A stretch of 64,000 bases of DNA, taken from Pseudohalioglobus lutimaris (lineage in GTDB: Bacteria > Pseudomonadota > Gammaproteobacteria > Pseudomonadales > Halieaceae). The DNA is taken from contig NZ_PKUS01000005.1 of the NCBI RefSeq assembly GCF_002866825.1, positions 219,739 to 283,738 on the forward strand, given 5' to 3'. The notes beneath the pieces are model-generated. The model did no database searches, had not been told where the DNA came from, and saw only the letters and a program-made list of their open reading frames with translations. Positions 17,374 to 26,202 of the stretch are shown here, in pieces (the first letter of the stretch is position 1; each line of letters begins with the position of its first letter). Position numbers and translations under genes: made by a program.

Positions 17374-18929
17374 ATGGTGCACAGAGTTTGCTTACCACCC
17401 TGACCAACAACGGGATAGAAGTGTGTTTTACCAACCCGGGTACCTCCGAGATGCATTTCGTCGCCGCACTGGATGAAGTGGAGGAAATGCGCTGCGTGCT
17501 GTGCCTTTTCGAGGGGGTGCTCAGTGGCGCCGCCGACGGCTATGCGCGTATGAAAGGTAAGCCGGCCTCCACTCTGTTGCACCTTGGCCCCGGTCTGGGC
17601 AATGCACTGGCCAACGTCCACAACGCCAGAAAGGGCCATTCACCGATGGTCAATATCGTCGGCGATCACGCGACCTATCACCTGGAATACGATGCGCCAC
17701 TGACCTCGGATATTGAAGGTATAGCGCGCCCGGTTTCCCATTGGGTACACACATCGAAGTCCTCGGCCGATATTGCCCGCGACGCTGCAGAGGCGGTGCT
17801 GCAGGCTGGCATTGGCCAGGTGGCCACGCTGGTGCTGCCCGCTGATGTCTCCTGGGGAGATAACCCCAACGGTGCCGAGGGCCCTGTGCAGGTAGCCGGT
17901 CTGGCGGATGTGCCGGCGCAGCGAGTGAGTGAAGCGGCACAGAGACTGCGCTCGAGCAGCAACAGCCTGATTCTTATCGGTGGGCGCGAGGTGACGCGGG
18001 AACAGGGGTTGTTATTGGATCGTATTGCCAGCACGACCGGTGCGCAGGCATTGATCGAGGTGCTGCCGGGCAAGGTAGCCCGGGGTGCTGGCACGGCGGT
18101 TATCGATCGCCTGGCCTACCTTGCCGAACTGGCGATTGACAGCATCAAGGATGTTGAACAACTGATTCTGGTCGGCGCTTCCGACCCGGTGTCATTCTTC
18201 GCTTACCCGGGTGTGCCCAGCGCGATTGCCCCGGATACCTGCGACCGATTTGTCATGGCCGGGCCCAACGATGATATTACTGCAGCGCTGCAGGCCCTGG
18301 CCCGCGAATGTGGAGCCGAGGAGGCTGAGCCGCGGGTGCATGCGCTGAATTTGCCTGAGTTGCCGGAAGGCGAGTTGGATGCGGCCAAGGTGGGTATGGC
18401 CATCGCCCATTACCTCCCCGAGGACGCGGTGCTGGTGGATGAGGGCATTACCTCGGGCATGATGGTCAATATGTTCACCGCAACTGCACGACCCCATGAC
18501 CAGCTCAACCAGACCGGTGGCAGTATCGGTTGGGGGCTGCCCGCGGCCCTGGGTGCAGCAATCGCGGTTCCGGATCGCAAGGTGGTCTGCCTGGAAGGGG
18601 ACGGCAGTGCCATGTACACCATACAAGCGTTGTGGACCATGGCGCGGGAAAATGCCGACGTCACTGTCGTCATATTCAATAACCGCAAGTACTCCATCCT
18701 TGAAATGGAGTTTGGCCGCACCGGTGCCCGCGGCGGCGTGCCCGGCCCCAGCGCTGCCAGCACGTTGGATATCGGCAGCCCCGATATGGACTTTGTCTCT
18801 ATGGCCAGCGGTATGGGCGTACAAGCCAGTCGCGCGACCACTGCCGAAGAGTTCAATGCCCAGTTCGCTGAAGCCATGACGCAACGCGGGCCCCGCCTGA
18901 TCGACGCGATGGTCCCGACGATCTTCTAG
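17370..18929 (+). CDS. TPP-dependent enzyme, acetolactate-synthase-like large subunit
   Basis: A 519-residue enzyme of the acetolactate synthase/benzoylformate decarboxylase superfamily. The catalytic Glu48 is in CLFEGVLSGAADGYAR, and the TPP/Mg site begins at Asp411 in GDGSAMYTIQ with NNRKYSILE downstream. No small (ACT) regulatory subunit follows, and the gene is not among ilv genes. It is therefore more likely a catabolic decarboxylase or carboligase than true IlvB; the substrate cannot be read from sequence. The ATG overlaps the peptidase stop, so the two are co-translated. Confidence 0.85.
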   Translation: MNGAQSLLTTLTNNGIEVCFTNPGTSEMHFVAALDEVEEMRCVLCLFEGVLSGAADGYARMKGKPASTLLHLGPGLGNALANVHNARKGHSPMVNIVGDHATYHLEYDAPLTSDIEGIARPVSHWVHTSKSSADIARDAAEAVLQAGIGQVATLVLPADVSWGDNPNGAEGPVQVAGLADVPAQRVSEAAQRLRSSSNSLILIGGREVTREQGLLLDRIASTTGAQALIEVLPGKVARGAGTAVIDRLAYLAELAIDSIKDVEQLILVGASDPVSFFAYPGVPSAIAPDTCDRFVMAGPNDDITAALQALARECGAEEAEPRVHALNLPELPEGELDAAKVGMAIAHYLPEDAVLVDEGITSGMMVNMFTATARPHDQLNQTGGSIGWGLPAALGAAIAVPDRKVVCLEGDGSAMYTIQALWTMARENADVTVVIFNNRKYSILEMEFGRTGARGGVPGPSAASTLDIGSPDMDFVSMASGMGVQASRATTAEEFNAQFAEAMTQRGPRLIDAMVPTIF

Positions 18930-19045
18930 CACAGGCGAAGCTGTCGCCCGCGGCCATGCAACTGGCGCGGGTGGCCATACGCGCAATACGCCGGTTAGGT
19001 TCCAATAGCTGATAACAACTCAGCAGCCTGCACCGGAGTCATACT

Positions 19046-19516
19046 ATGAATCTCTTCACCCGTTTGTTCGGCCAGCCCAGCGGTGGCGCACGAGAAATGG
19101 ACTATGTTGGTGCCCAGCGTATGGTGCTGGACTACGCCCGTTATCTGGAGTGCTCGGCACCCATGCCCGGACAGATCGTAGATGCGGCTCGGCTCCCCCA
19201 CGCTAAGGCCATGCTGCGTGACGCCCTGCTGTTTTGTATCGGCAATAGCTCCGATCCCCGGCTGGAGGAGCACCTCAAGGCCGGGTACCTTATGCTGTCC
19301 GCGTTCCAGAGCGGCGTCGGTGAGCCGGGCAGGGGTCATGACTTTGCCAGTCTGGATCTGAACCAGGACGCTCTGGATGTCGCGCATCAACTGGAAACCG
19401 AGGAAGAGAGCTGTGCTGACTGGCGCGCCGTGGCAACCCGGGAACTGGAGCAACTGCGACAGGAACTCTATGAACTGGAGCTTGAAGTGGCGCAGTCCGG
19501 GCGACTTACAGCCTAG
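19046..19516 (+). CDS. Conserved-looking hypothetical protein, 156 aa
   Basis: I do not recognise a family. The product is soluble and acidic. The start is GREMDYVGAQRMVLDY-like and helical, the middle has a DALLFCIGNSSDPRLEEHL segment, and the last 45 residues are a Glu/Leu-rich amphipathic helix (ELEQLRQELYELELEV) likely to form a coiled coil. No signal peptide or membrane helix. It is a single gene, convergent with dusC. Codon use looks like that of its neighbours. Confidence 0.7.
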   Translation: MNLFTRLFGQPSGGAREMDYVGAQRMVLDYARYLECSAPMPGQIVDAARLPHAKAMLRDALLFCIGNSSDPRLEEHLKAGYLMLSAFQSGVGEPGRGHDFASLDLNQDALDVAHQLETEEESCADWRAVATRELEQLRQELYELELEVAQSGRLTA

Positions 19517-19530
19517 GGGCACGCTGCCCC
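19516..19530. terminator. Short hairpin between convergent genes
   Basis: GGGGCA (19516-19521) and TGCCCC (19525-19530) pair across a three-base loop in the gap between the 156-aa gene and dusC. There is no T-run on either side, so termination is uncertain. Confidence 0.25.
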
Positions 19531-19537
19531 AGAGGGC

Positions 19538-20515
19538 TCAGGCTGCAGCCGGTCGACTGCCATGGTCTGCTATTTCCCGGCTCAGGCCCTCGCCTATATC
19601 GTGTGCACCACGCAGGCGTTTGATGCGTTCGAAAAGCACGGCAGCCTGAGGGTAGTACGTACGCAGGTATACCAGCCACTGCTTGATAGGATTGCCGACG
19701 TAAGCCGCGTCATAGTGCGTCAAGGTGAGTTCGTAGTAGCGCATTAGCAGGGGCAGCACCTGTGTCCAGGTGAGCGAGGGGACATCCTCTCCAGCATGCG
19801 CTGCACGCACCAGGCGCGGCAGGTCTGGCCGGCAGAGCGCGCCCCTGCCCAGCATCAGGTCTTCACAGCTGCTCACCTGTCGGCAGCGCAAGGCATCATC
19901 AGTGCTCCAGATTTCCCCGTTTGCTATCAGCGGTATGTCCACGACCTCCCGGGCCCTGGCGATCTCCTCCCAGTAGGCCGGGGGGCGGTAGCCGTGGCGC
20001 TTGGTGCGCGCGTGAATGGTGAGTTCGGTTGCGCCCGCTGCGGCTATGCCCTGTACGATCTCCAGAAACTGCTCGTGGTGCTCATAGCCCAGCCTGGTCT
20101 TCACGGTAACAGGTACTTCAGCGGGCACCGCTGCGCGCACGGCGGCGGTAATCGCGGCTACACGCTCAGGTTGGCGCAGTATGATGGACCCGCCGTCTGA
20201 CTTGTTCACTGTCCTGGCCGGGCAGCCAAAGTTCAGGTCGATGCCCGGTGCGCCCAGCTCTGCAGCGCGGGCAGCGTTTTCAGCGAGTACACCGGGCTGG
20301 CCGCCAAGTAGTTGCAGGTACACGGGCACACCGGAAACGGTGTTTCCACCGTTGTGCAGTTCCGGGCACAACCGATAGAACACTCTGGGCGGCAACAGGC
20401 GTTCACTGACCCGTACAAACTCCGTGACGCAACGATCCAGCCCGCCCAGTGATGTGAGCAGCTCGCGCATGGTGTGGTCGACAACTCCCTCCATGGGGGC
20501 AAGTAAAAGGCGCAT
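19538..20515 (-). CDS. dusC: tRNA-dihydrouridine(16) synthase DusC
   Basis: A 325-residue FMN enzyme that reduces uridine 16 in the tRNA D-loop. Family marks are the N-terminal LLAPMEGVVD (FMN phosphate side), catalytic Cys98 in NFGCPARTVNKSDGG, and IHARTKRHGYRPPAYW, which is typical of the DusC branch. GEIWS rather than GDI(V/L) after the FMN-binding strand also fits DusC. Length is normal. Divergent from oadG with a 175-base gap. Confidence 0.93.
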   Translation of the reverse strand: MRLLLAPMEGVVDHTMRELLTSLGGLDRCVTEFVRVSERLLPPRVFYRLCPELHNGGNTVSGVPVYLQLLGGQPGVLAENAARAAELGAPGIDLNFGCPARTVNKSDGGSIILRQPERVAAITAAVRAAVPAEVPVTVKTRLGYEHHEQFLEIVQGIAAAGATELTIHARTKRHGYRPPAYWEEIARAREVVDIPLIANGEIWSTDDALRCRQVSSCEDLMLGRGALCRPDLPRLVRAAHAGEDVPSLTWTQVLPLLMRYYELTLTHYDAAYVGNPIKQWLVYLRTYYPQAAVLFERIKRLRGAHDIGEGLSREIADHGSRPAAA

Positions 20516-20690
20516 GTGTCCGGGTTTTTACGGTCATTCAGGGGAAGAAGTCGCGGATTATACGCCAGCTGCCGCAGCAGGCACAGCGACTCCCGCGTAC
20601 TGGCGATGGCACTAGTTCATCAGCTGCTTTATAGTTGGGTTTTCCCGTGCTGACGGGGCAGGCAGTAACGCGGCTGCAGGTAGGAGTGAT

Positions 20691-20936
20691 ATGCAGGGTA
20701 ACATCATGGCTCAGGGCGTCGAACTCATGATCTACGGTATGGGTACCGTAGTGGTGTTTCTCGCGCTTCTCGTTGTGGCCACCACCGCCATGTCCGCTTT
20801 TGTCGGTCGTTTTTTTGCCGAAGTGCAGCAGCTGCCCAGGGTCAGGCCCGTCCCGGCGCGTGCGTTGGAGACGGATGACCCGGAACTGGTCGCCGTCATC
20901 AGTGCGGCAATTCACCGGCATCGACAAGAGAAGTAG
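20691..20936 (+). CDS. oadG: Oxaloacetate decarboxylase gamma chain
   Basis: An 81-residue small membrane subunit. One N-terminal helix (about 15-37, [17 protein letters not shown]) is followed by a Pro-rich linker and the C-terminal [10 protein letters not shown], where His residues bind the metal in this family. It anchors the alpha and beta chains of the Na+ pump. The ATG at 20691 follows TAGGAG; an ATG at 20706 is also possible. First gene of oadGAB. Confidence 0.92.
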   Translation: MQGNIMAQGVELMIYGMGTVVVFLALLVVATTAMSAFVGRFFAEVQQLPRVRPVPARALETDDPELVAVISAAIHRHRQEK

Positions 20937-20977
20937 ATTCCGTTCCACCCAGAATATGTGAACACGAGGTTTCACCC

Positions 20978-22783
20978 ATGGTCGATAACAAGCGCCCCCT
21001 GGGCATTACCGATGTGGTTTTGCGCGATGCATCGCAGTCGCTGCTGGCCACGCGCGTCAGATTGGAGGATATGCTGCCGATCGCGGCGAAGTTGGACCAG
21101 ATTGGCTTTTGGTCTTTGGAGTCCTGGGGTGGCGCCACCTTTGATGCCTGTATCCGCTATCTCGGGGAAGATCCCTGGGAGCGCATGCGTGAGTTGAAAA
21201 AGGCGATGCCCAATACGCCGCAGCAGATGCTGTTCCGCGGTCAGAATATTCTCGGCTATCGTCACTATGCCGACGACGTGGTGGCAAAGTTTGTGGAGCG
21301 CGCCGCCGTCAGCGGTATAGATGTGTTCCGGGTGTTTGATGCCATGAACGACATGCGCAATATAGAGGTCGCTCTGCAGGCGGTGAAGCAGGTGGGCAAG
21401 CATGCCCAGGGTACGATCTCCTACACCTTGAGCCCGGTGCATAATATCGACTCCTGGGTAGAGCAGGGCAAGCGCATCGAGGACATGGGTGCAGATTCGA
21501 TATGCATTAAGGATATGGCCGGTCTGCTGCATCCCTATGACGGGTACGAACTGGTCACTCGCCTGAAAGCCGCCTGTGCCATCCCCATCCAGTTGCATTG
21601 CCATGCCACCACTGGCCTGTCCACGACCACAATTCTCAAGTGTGTGGAGGCCGGTATCGACAATGTGGATACCTCCATTTCATCTATGTCCATGACCTAC
21701 GGTCACTCGCCTACTGAATCGGTGGTGGCGATGCTCGCCGGCACGGACCGGGACACAGGCCTGGACATTGGCAAGTTGGAGGAAGTGGCATCCTATTTTC
21801 GTGCCGTGCGCAAGAAGTACGCAAAATTCGAGGGGGCACTGCGCGGCGTGGATTCAAGGATCCTGGTAGCGCAGGTACCCGGAGGCATGCTCACCAATAT
21901 GGAAAGCCAGCTCAAGGAGCAGGGCGCCGCAGACAAGTTGGACGCAGTGCTGGAAGAGATTCCACGGGTTCGGAAGGACCTGGGGTTTCTCCCCCTGGTC
22001 ACGCCTACCTCACAGATTGTCGGCACACAATCGGTGATCAATGTGCTGACGGGCGAGCGTTACAAATCGATATCCCGTGAGACCGCGGGCGTGCTCAAGG
22101 GCGAATACGGCGCCACACCCGCACCGGTTAGCGAAGACCTGCAGTCGCGAGTGCTGGAAGGCGGCGAGGCTATTACCTGTCGTCCGGCGGACCTGCTGGA
22201 GGCGGAGCTGGACCACCTTGCAGATGAGTTGCGCAAGCTGGCCTCAGAGAAGTCCATTACCCTGACGACCGGGGAGGGAGAGATTGACGATGTGCTGACC
22301 TATGCGTTGTTCCCGCAGGTTGGTCTCAAGTTCTTGGAAAACCGCGGAAACCCCGGTGCCTTTGAACCGGCACCGGGCGATGAGCCAGCTGCGGTGCCGA
22401 CTCCTGCGGCTTCCGTGGGCGCTGCGCCTGCAGGCGGACCTGAGGTCTACACGGTGAAAGTGAACGGCAACAGCTACGTCGTGGAGGTCGCCGAGGGAGG
22501 CGAGCTTACGGCTATTTCCCCAGCACCGACGGCGGTGCCCGGTGCTGCAGCCGCACCCGCGCCTTCTGCCGGTGAGCCGCTCAAGGCGCCGCTGGCTGGC
22601 AATATCATCAGAATAGAGGTGAGCCCCGGTGACGCGGTCGCCGCAGGTGATGTGGTGTTGATCCTTGAAGCCATGAAAATGGAAACGGAAGTGCGCGCCA
22701 GCCAGGATGCCAGCATTGTCAGCATTGATGTGAAAGTTGGCGACGCCGTTGCCGTCGGCGACACCCTGGTCACCCTGGGCTGA
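20978..22783 (+). CDS. oadA: Oxaloacetate decarboxylase alpha chain (biotin carboxyltransferase)
   Basis: A 601-residue soluble subunit. The N-terminal HMGL-like TIM barrel contains [15 protein letters not shown] and the metal-binding [10 protein letters not shown] conserved carboxylase domain follows, then an Ala/Pro-rich linker (about 465-530) and the biotinyl domain with EAMKM, biotin on Lys567. It transfers carboxylate from oxaloacetate to biotin, giving pyruvate. It sits between oadG and oadB in the usual G-A-B order. Confidence 0.96.
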   Translation: MVDNKRPLGITDVVLRDASQSLLATRVRLEDMLPIAAKLDQIGFWSLESWGGATFDACIRYLGEDPWERMRELKKAMPNTPQQMLFRGQNILGYRHYADDVVAKFVERAAVSGIDVFRVFDAMNDMRNIEVALQAVKQVGKHAQGTISYTLSPVHNIDSWVEQGKRIEDMGADSICIKDMAGLLHPYDGYELVTRLKAACAIPIQLHCHATTGLSTTTILKCVEAGIDNVDTSISSMSMTYGHSPTESVVAMLAGTDRDTGLDIGKLEEVASYFRAVRKKYAKFEGALRGVDSRILVAQVPGGMLTNMESQLKEQGAADKLDAVLEEIPRVRKDLGFLPLVTPTSQIVGTQSVINVLTGERYKSISRETAGVLKGEYGATPAPVSEDLQSRVLEGGEAITCRPADLLEAELDHLADELRKLASEKSITLTTGEGEIDDVLTYALFPQVGLKFLENRGNPGAFEPAPGDEPAAVPTPAASVGAAPAGGPEVYTVKVNGNSYVVEVAEGGELTAISPAPTAVPGAAAAPAPSAGEPLKAPLAGNIIRIEVSPGDAVAAGDVVLILEAMKMETEVRASQDASIVSIDVKVGDAVAVGDTLVTLG

Positions 22784-22784
22784 T

Positions 22785-24089
22785 ATGGATAACCTGATTA
22801 CACTGTGGAGCGCCTCCGGGCTGGCCCAGATGACCTTTGGGCAAGCTTTTATGATGCTCATTGGCCTCGGGCTGCTGTTTCTGGCAATTCGCAAGGGCTT
22901 TGAGCCCCTGTTGCTTGTGCCCATAGGTTTCGGCGGTATTCTCGCCAATATCCCGGGGGCCGGTTTGGCCTACTCAGCGGTGGAGAACGCTGTGCAGGGC
23001 GCTGACCCGGCTCAGATTGTCGAGTTGACCCGCCTGTTGGGTATCGTCGCTGTCGACAGTAGCAAGGAACTGCTTGCCGCATACGCTGCCGTCGACTCGG
23101 CCACGCACCTCGCTATTCACCAGTGGGCACTGGATGCCGGTTTCGGCAATGGCATGCTCTACAATTTTTATACAGTCTCTATCGCCAGTGGTGTTGCACC
23201 ACTGGTCATATTCATGGGGGTGGGCGCGATGACGGATTTCGGTCCGCTGTTAGCCAACCCGAAGACACTGTTCCTGGGTGCTGCCGCCCAGTTTGGTATA
23301 TTTGCCACGGTGCTCGGTGCCGTGGGCTTGACCTCTGTAGGGCTGATGGACTTCTCTATCGCCGACGCGGCAGCTATCGGGATTATCGGCGGCGCCGACG
23401 GCCCCACCGCGATTTACGTTTCATCCATACTGGCACCTGACCTGCTGGGCGCCATTGCTGTCGCCGCCTATTCCTATATGGCGCTGGTGCCGATGATACA
23501 GCCACCTATCATGCGTGCGCTCACTACCGAGGCGGAGCGCAAGATCGAGATGGTGCAGCTCAGGCCGGTTTCACGTCGCGAGAAAATTGTCTTTCCACTG
23601 GTACTGCTGATCCTCGTGGCGTTGCTGTTACCCGACGCGGCGCCCCTGTTGGGTATGTTCTGCTTTGGGAATCTGATGAAAGAATGCGGCGTGGTCGACA
23701 GGCTCTCTGATACAGCGCAGAACGCCTTGATCAATATCACCACGATATTCCTGGGCCTTTCCGTAGGTTCAAAGTTGGTGGCCGACAAGTTCCTCGACAT
23801 CAACACACTGGGTATCCTGGGACTGGGCATTGTCGCTTTCGCCATTGGCACCGCTTCCGGTGTGCTCATAGCCAAGCTGATGAACCGCTTCGGCAGTACG
23901 CCGCTGAATCCGCTCATCGGCTCTGCCGGAGTTTCTGCCGTGCCCATGGCCGCGCGTGTCAGTAACAAGGTCGGGCTGGAGGCTAATCCGCACAATTTCC
24001 TGTTGATGCACGCGATGGGGCCGAATGTCGCCGGTGTGATCGGATCTGCGGTGGCGGCTGGAGTGATGATCAGCCTGGTCGGTGGTTAG
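22785..24089 (+). CDS. oadB: Oxaloacetate decarboxylase beta chain (Na+ pump)
   Basis: A 434-residue integral membrane protein with about nine or more helices that decarboxylates carboxybiotin and exports Na+. The family motif [13 protein letters not shown] is near residue 210, and [18 protein letters not shown] with [19 protein letters not shown] near the end are hallmark segments. The ATG at 22785 is one base after the oadA stop. An upstream in-frame ATG at 22737 would overlap oadA by 47 bases and is less likely. Confidence 0.96.
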   Translation: MDNLITLWSASGLAQMTFGQAFMMLIGLGLLFLAIRKGFEPLLLVPIGFGGILANIPGAGLAYSAVENAVQGADPAQIVELTRLLGIVAVDSSKELLAAYAAVDSATHLAIHQWALDAGFGNGMLYNFYTVSIASGVAPLVIFMGVGAMTDFGPLLANPKTLFLGAAAQFGIFATVLGAVGLTSVGLMDFSIADAAAIGIIGGADGPTAIYVSSILAPDLLGAIAVAAYSYMALVPMIQPPIMRALTTEAERKIEMVQLRPVSRREKIVFPLVLLILVALLLPDAAPLLGMFCFGNLMKECGVVDRLSDTAQNALINITTIFLGLSVGSKLVADKFLDINTLGILGLGIVAFAIGTASGVLIAKLMNRFGSTPLNPLIGSAGVSAVPMAARVSNKVGLEANPHNFLLMHAMGPNVAGVIGSAVAAGVMISLVGG

Positions 24090-24121
24090 CGCAGGCCAAA
24101 GGTCTTCGAATTACACTGATA

Positions 24122-24148
24122 GGTCCCCCTGTTAACTTCAGGAGGTCC
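24122..24148 (+). terminator. Imperfect hairpin downstream of oadB
   Basis: GGTCCCCCTG (24122-24131) and CAGGAGGTCC (24139-24148) pair at 8 of 10 positions around a seven-base loop, then TTTGC. It may end the oadGAB transcript, but the T-run is short. Confidence 0.35.
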
Positions 24149-24240
24149 TTTGCAAGCGCACTGTTTTGGAAGCCATCAGGCCACGTGTTTAGCGCAGCTG
24201 GGTTTTCAGGGGACTTCCGCGAGGACTGTCTGAGGCGTTT

Positions 24241-24263
24241 ATAGGTTGCGTTCAGCAACCTAT
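24241..24263. repeat. Perfect 9-bp inverted repeat beside the minisatellite
   Basis: ATAGGTTGC (24241-24249) and GCAACCTAT (24255-24263) flank a five-base loop. It abuts the degenerate copy of the 50-bp repeat. No T-run follows. It could be a protein site, an RNA hairpin or the edge of the repeat element. Confidence 0.6.
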
Positions 24264-24305
24264 GCCGAGTTCCGCAGCGGCCTGGAAACCCAGCGGAGCA
24301 TGTGG
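24264..24305. repeat. Degenerate copy of the 50-bp repeat
   Basis: The stretch with TTCCGCAGCGGCC followed by CAGCGGAGCA resembles the central part of the downstream unit (TTTCGCGGCGGCCC then CAGCGGAGCA) apart from scattered changes and a one-base gap. It is probably the diverged ancestor or edge of the array. Confidence 0.55.
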
Positions 24306-24330
24306 CCGCTTACAAAGCAGAGCGCTTGCA

Positions 24331-24900
24331 AAGGACCGGCTGCGTTTCGCGGCGGCCCGACATTCAGCGGAGCAGCTGTACAGGACCGGCTGCGTTTCGC
24401 GGCGGCCCGACATTCAGCGGAGCAGCTGTACAGGACCGGCTGCGTTTCGCGGCGGCCCGACATTCAGCGGAGCAGCTGTACAGGACCGGCTGCGTTTCGC
24501 GGCGGCCCGACATTCAGCGGAGCAGCTGTACAGGACCGGCTGCGTTTCGCGGCGGCCCGACATTCAGCGGAGCAGCTGTACAGGACCGGCTGCGTTTCGC
24601 GGCGGCCCGACATTCAGCGGAGCAGCTGTACAGGACCGGCTGCGTTTCGCGGCGGCCCGACATTCAGCGGAGCAGCTGTACAGGACCGGCTGCGTTTCGC
24701 GGCGGCCCGACATTCAGCGGAGCAGCTGTACAGGACCGGCTGCGTTTCGCGGCGGCCCGACATTCAGCGGAGCAGCTGTACAGGACCGGCTGCGTTTCGC
24801 GGCGGCCCGACATTCAGCGGAGCAGCTGTACAGGACCGGCTGCGTTTCGCGGCGGCCCGACATTCAGCGGAGCAGATGTACAGGCCCGGCTGCGTTTCGC
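24331..24900. repeat. 50-bp minisatellite, about 11.4 tandem copies
   Basis: Eleven full 50-bp units start at 24331, 24381 and every 50 bases to 24831; a 20-base partial unit ends at 24900. Each unit begins CAGGACCGGCTGCGTTTCGC and ends GGAGCAGCTGTA. Interior copies are identical. Changes occur only at the edges: A for C at 24331, AGATGTA in copy 11, and CAGGCCC in the partial copy. GCTGCG-TTT-CGCGGC in each unit can form a small hairpin (one G-T pair). No spacers, so not CRISPR. With the preceding 240 bases this fills the 24090-24905 gap, where I find no credible gene. Confidence 0.97.
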
Positions 24901-24905
24901 AGACG

Positions 24906-25439
24906 TTATCGTTCACCCCATTTTAACAATTTGAAGAAATCATAGGAAGGATCGTCCAGGCCGGGTTTGCCGATATGCGAACCCTGCACCAGCGGGTGGT
25001 CCAGTTGCACCGTAGAGGGGTTGTTCACCGTTGCCCAGTCTGCCACCACCGCGCGTGCCGAATACTTCCATACACCCTCGCGTTTTTCATAGCGGTCAAA
25101 GTAGCGTCCACCAATCAGCAGGTCCATGGGTTCTGCGTCGGTTCGTATCCTGTGGAATGCCAATACGTAAATCTCGCCTTCTGCGTAATCGCCATCAAGA
25201 GCGAGATTAATGTTGGTGACATTGTGATGGAGAATCTCCATCGGCGCCTGTATCTGTGGGAGCTGGTCTATGAATTCCATTGCCAGCCCCTTGAAAAAAC
25301 CGCCGTGGTCATCTGTCGCGTCGGGGTGATAGAGTTGTCTCAGCTTATCCAGGTCATGACGATCCGATGCGTTGCAGTAGGCATAAACCAGATCGGTGAT
25401 GTCCTGCTTGTCGAGCAGGGCTTGCAGTCTTGCGTCCAT
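24906..25439 (-). CDS. SnoaL-like / NTF2-fold protein
   Basis: A 177-residue protein of the SnoaL-like polyketide cyclase/scytalone dehydratase fold. The opening helix and loop (DLVYAYCNASDRHDLDKLRQL, then YHPDATDDHGG) are typical, and the C-terminal half has the GRYFDRYEKREGVWKYS strand pair. Enzymatic role is unknown. The ATG at 25439 directly follows the pdxJ stop, making it the last gene of the ygiM-like/cyclophilin/pdxJ group. Its stop codon lies only six bases from the minisatellite. Confidence 0.85.
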   Translation of the reverse strand: MDARLQALLDKQDITDLVYAYCNASDRHDLDKLRQLYHPDATDDHGGFFKGLAMEFIDQLPQIQAPMEILHHNVTNINLALDGDYAEGEIYVLAFHRIRTDAEPMDLLIGGRYFDRYEKREGVWKYSARAVVADWATVNNPSTVQLDHPLVQGSHIGKPGLDDPSYDFFKLLKWGER

Positions 25440-25440
25440 T

Positions 25441-26202
25441 TTATTTTCCCAGTGCAGCCTGATAGGCGTTGACGGCGTTTGCCAGGCCCATGCGAATCGC
25501 GTCCACCGTCAGTGCATGGCCAATGGACACTTCCAACAGGCCCGGAAGTGAAGCGAAGCGAGGCAGGTTGTCCAGATCAAGGTCGTGACCGGCATTCACG
25601 CCAAGGCCAACTTCCGCCGCAACCTCTGCGGCGTTGACAAACTGCTGGAACACGGCGTCCACTTTTTGTCCTGTTCTGTAGGCCTGGGCGTAGGATTCTG
25701 TGTACAGCTCGATGCGATCGGTTCCCGTTTGTGCTGCCAGGCGAATCTGTTGTGGGTCCGGATCCATAAACAGGCTTGTGCGAATACCCAGGGACCGTAA
25801 TTCTTCCACCAATGGCGCTACGCGATCCCCATCCCGTCGCAGGTCGAAGCCATGGTCAGAGGTGAGCTGCCCGTCTGTGTCCGGCACCAGAGTGCATTGC
25901 GCTGGGCGGATTTCGCGCACCAGGTTCATGAAACCGGGATAGTCGCCAACACCCGGGCGCTCGCTCTTGCGTGCAGAGGTGAAAGGGTTTCCCTCGATAT
26001 TGAACTCCACCTTCAGCATGGCGGCGAGATCAAAGCAGTCACTGGCGCGGATGTGGCGTTGGTCTGGTCTTGGGTGAACAGTTATACCGTCGGCGCCGGC
26101 GTCTATGCACAGCTGTGCGTGTGCCGGGACACTGGGGTTGGTGGTATCCCGAGAATTGCGAATCAGTGCGATTTTATTCAGGTTGACCGAGAGCGCGATC
26201 AT
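25441..26202 (-). CDS. pdxJ: Pyridoxine 5'-phosphate synthase PdxJ, divergent type
   Basis: A 253-residue TIM-barrel enzyme that condenses 1-deoxyxylulose-5-phosphate with 3-amino-acetone phosphate in vitamin B6 synthesis. GADGITVHPRPDQRHI, FNIEGNP (catalytic Glu) and VNAGHDLDLDN (catalytic His) are present. The N-terminal strand reads LSVNLNKIALIRNSR instead of the classical GVNIDHVATLR, which matches the branch I associate with Bacteroidetes-like PdxJ. It is not next to recO/acpS as in enterobacteria. It overlaps the cyclophilin gene by four bases. Confidence 0.92.
   Translation of the reverse strand: MIALSVNLNKIALIRNSRDTTNPSVPAHAQLCIDAGADGITVHPRPDQRHIRASDCFDLAAMLKVEFNIEGNPFTSARKSERPGVGDYPGFMNLVREIRPAQCTLVPDTDGQLTSDHGFDLRRDGDRVAPLVEELRSLGIRTSLFMDPDPQQIRLAAQTGTDRIELYTESYAQAYRTGQKVDAVFQQFVNAAEVAAEVGLGVNAGHDLDLDNLPRFASLPGLLEVSIGHALTVDAIRMGLANAVNAYQAALGK

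Noticed and set aside
17370..18929. ilvB, true acetolactate synthase
   Set aside because: No IlvN-type small subunit or ilv neighbours; family membership alone does not justify the name.
24331..24900. CRISPR array
   Set aside because: Units are directly adjacent without unique spacers, and no cas genes are present. It is a tandem minisatellite.
24262..24945. Protein-coding gene(s) of 210-227 residues over the minisatellite
   Set aside because: All three forward frames are open only because the unit lacks stops; there is no convincing ribosome site. Kept only as a curiosity in the findings.
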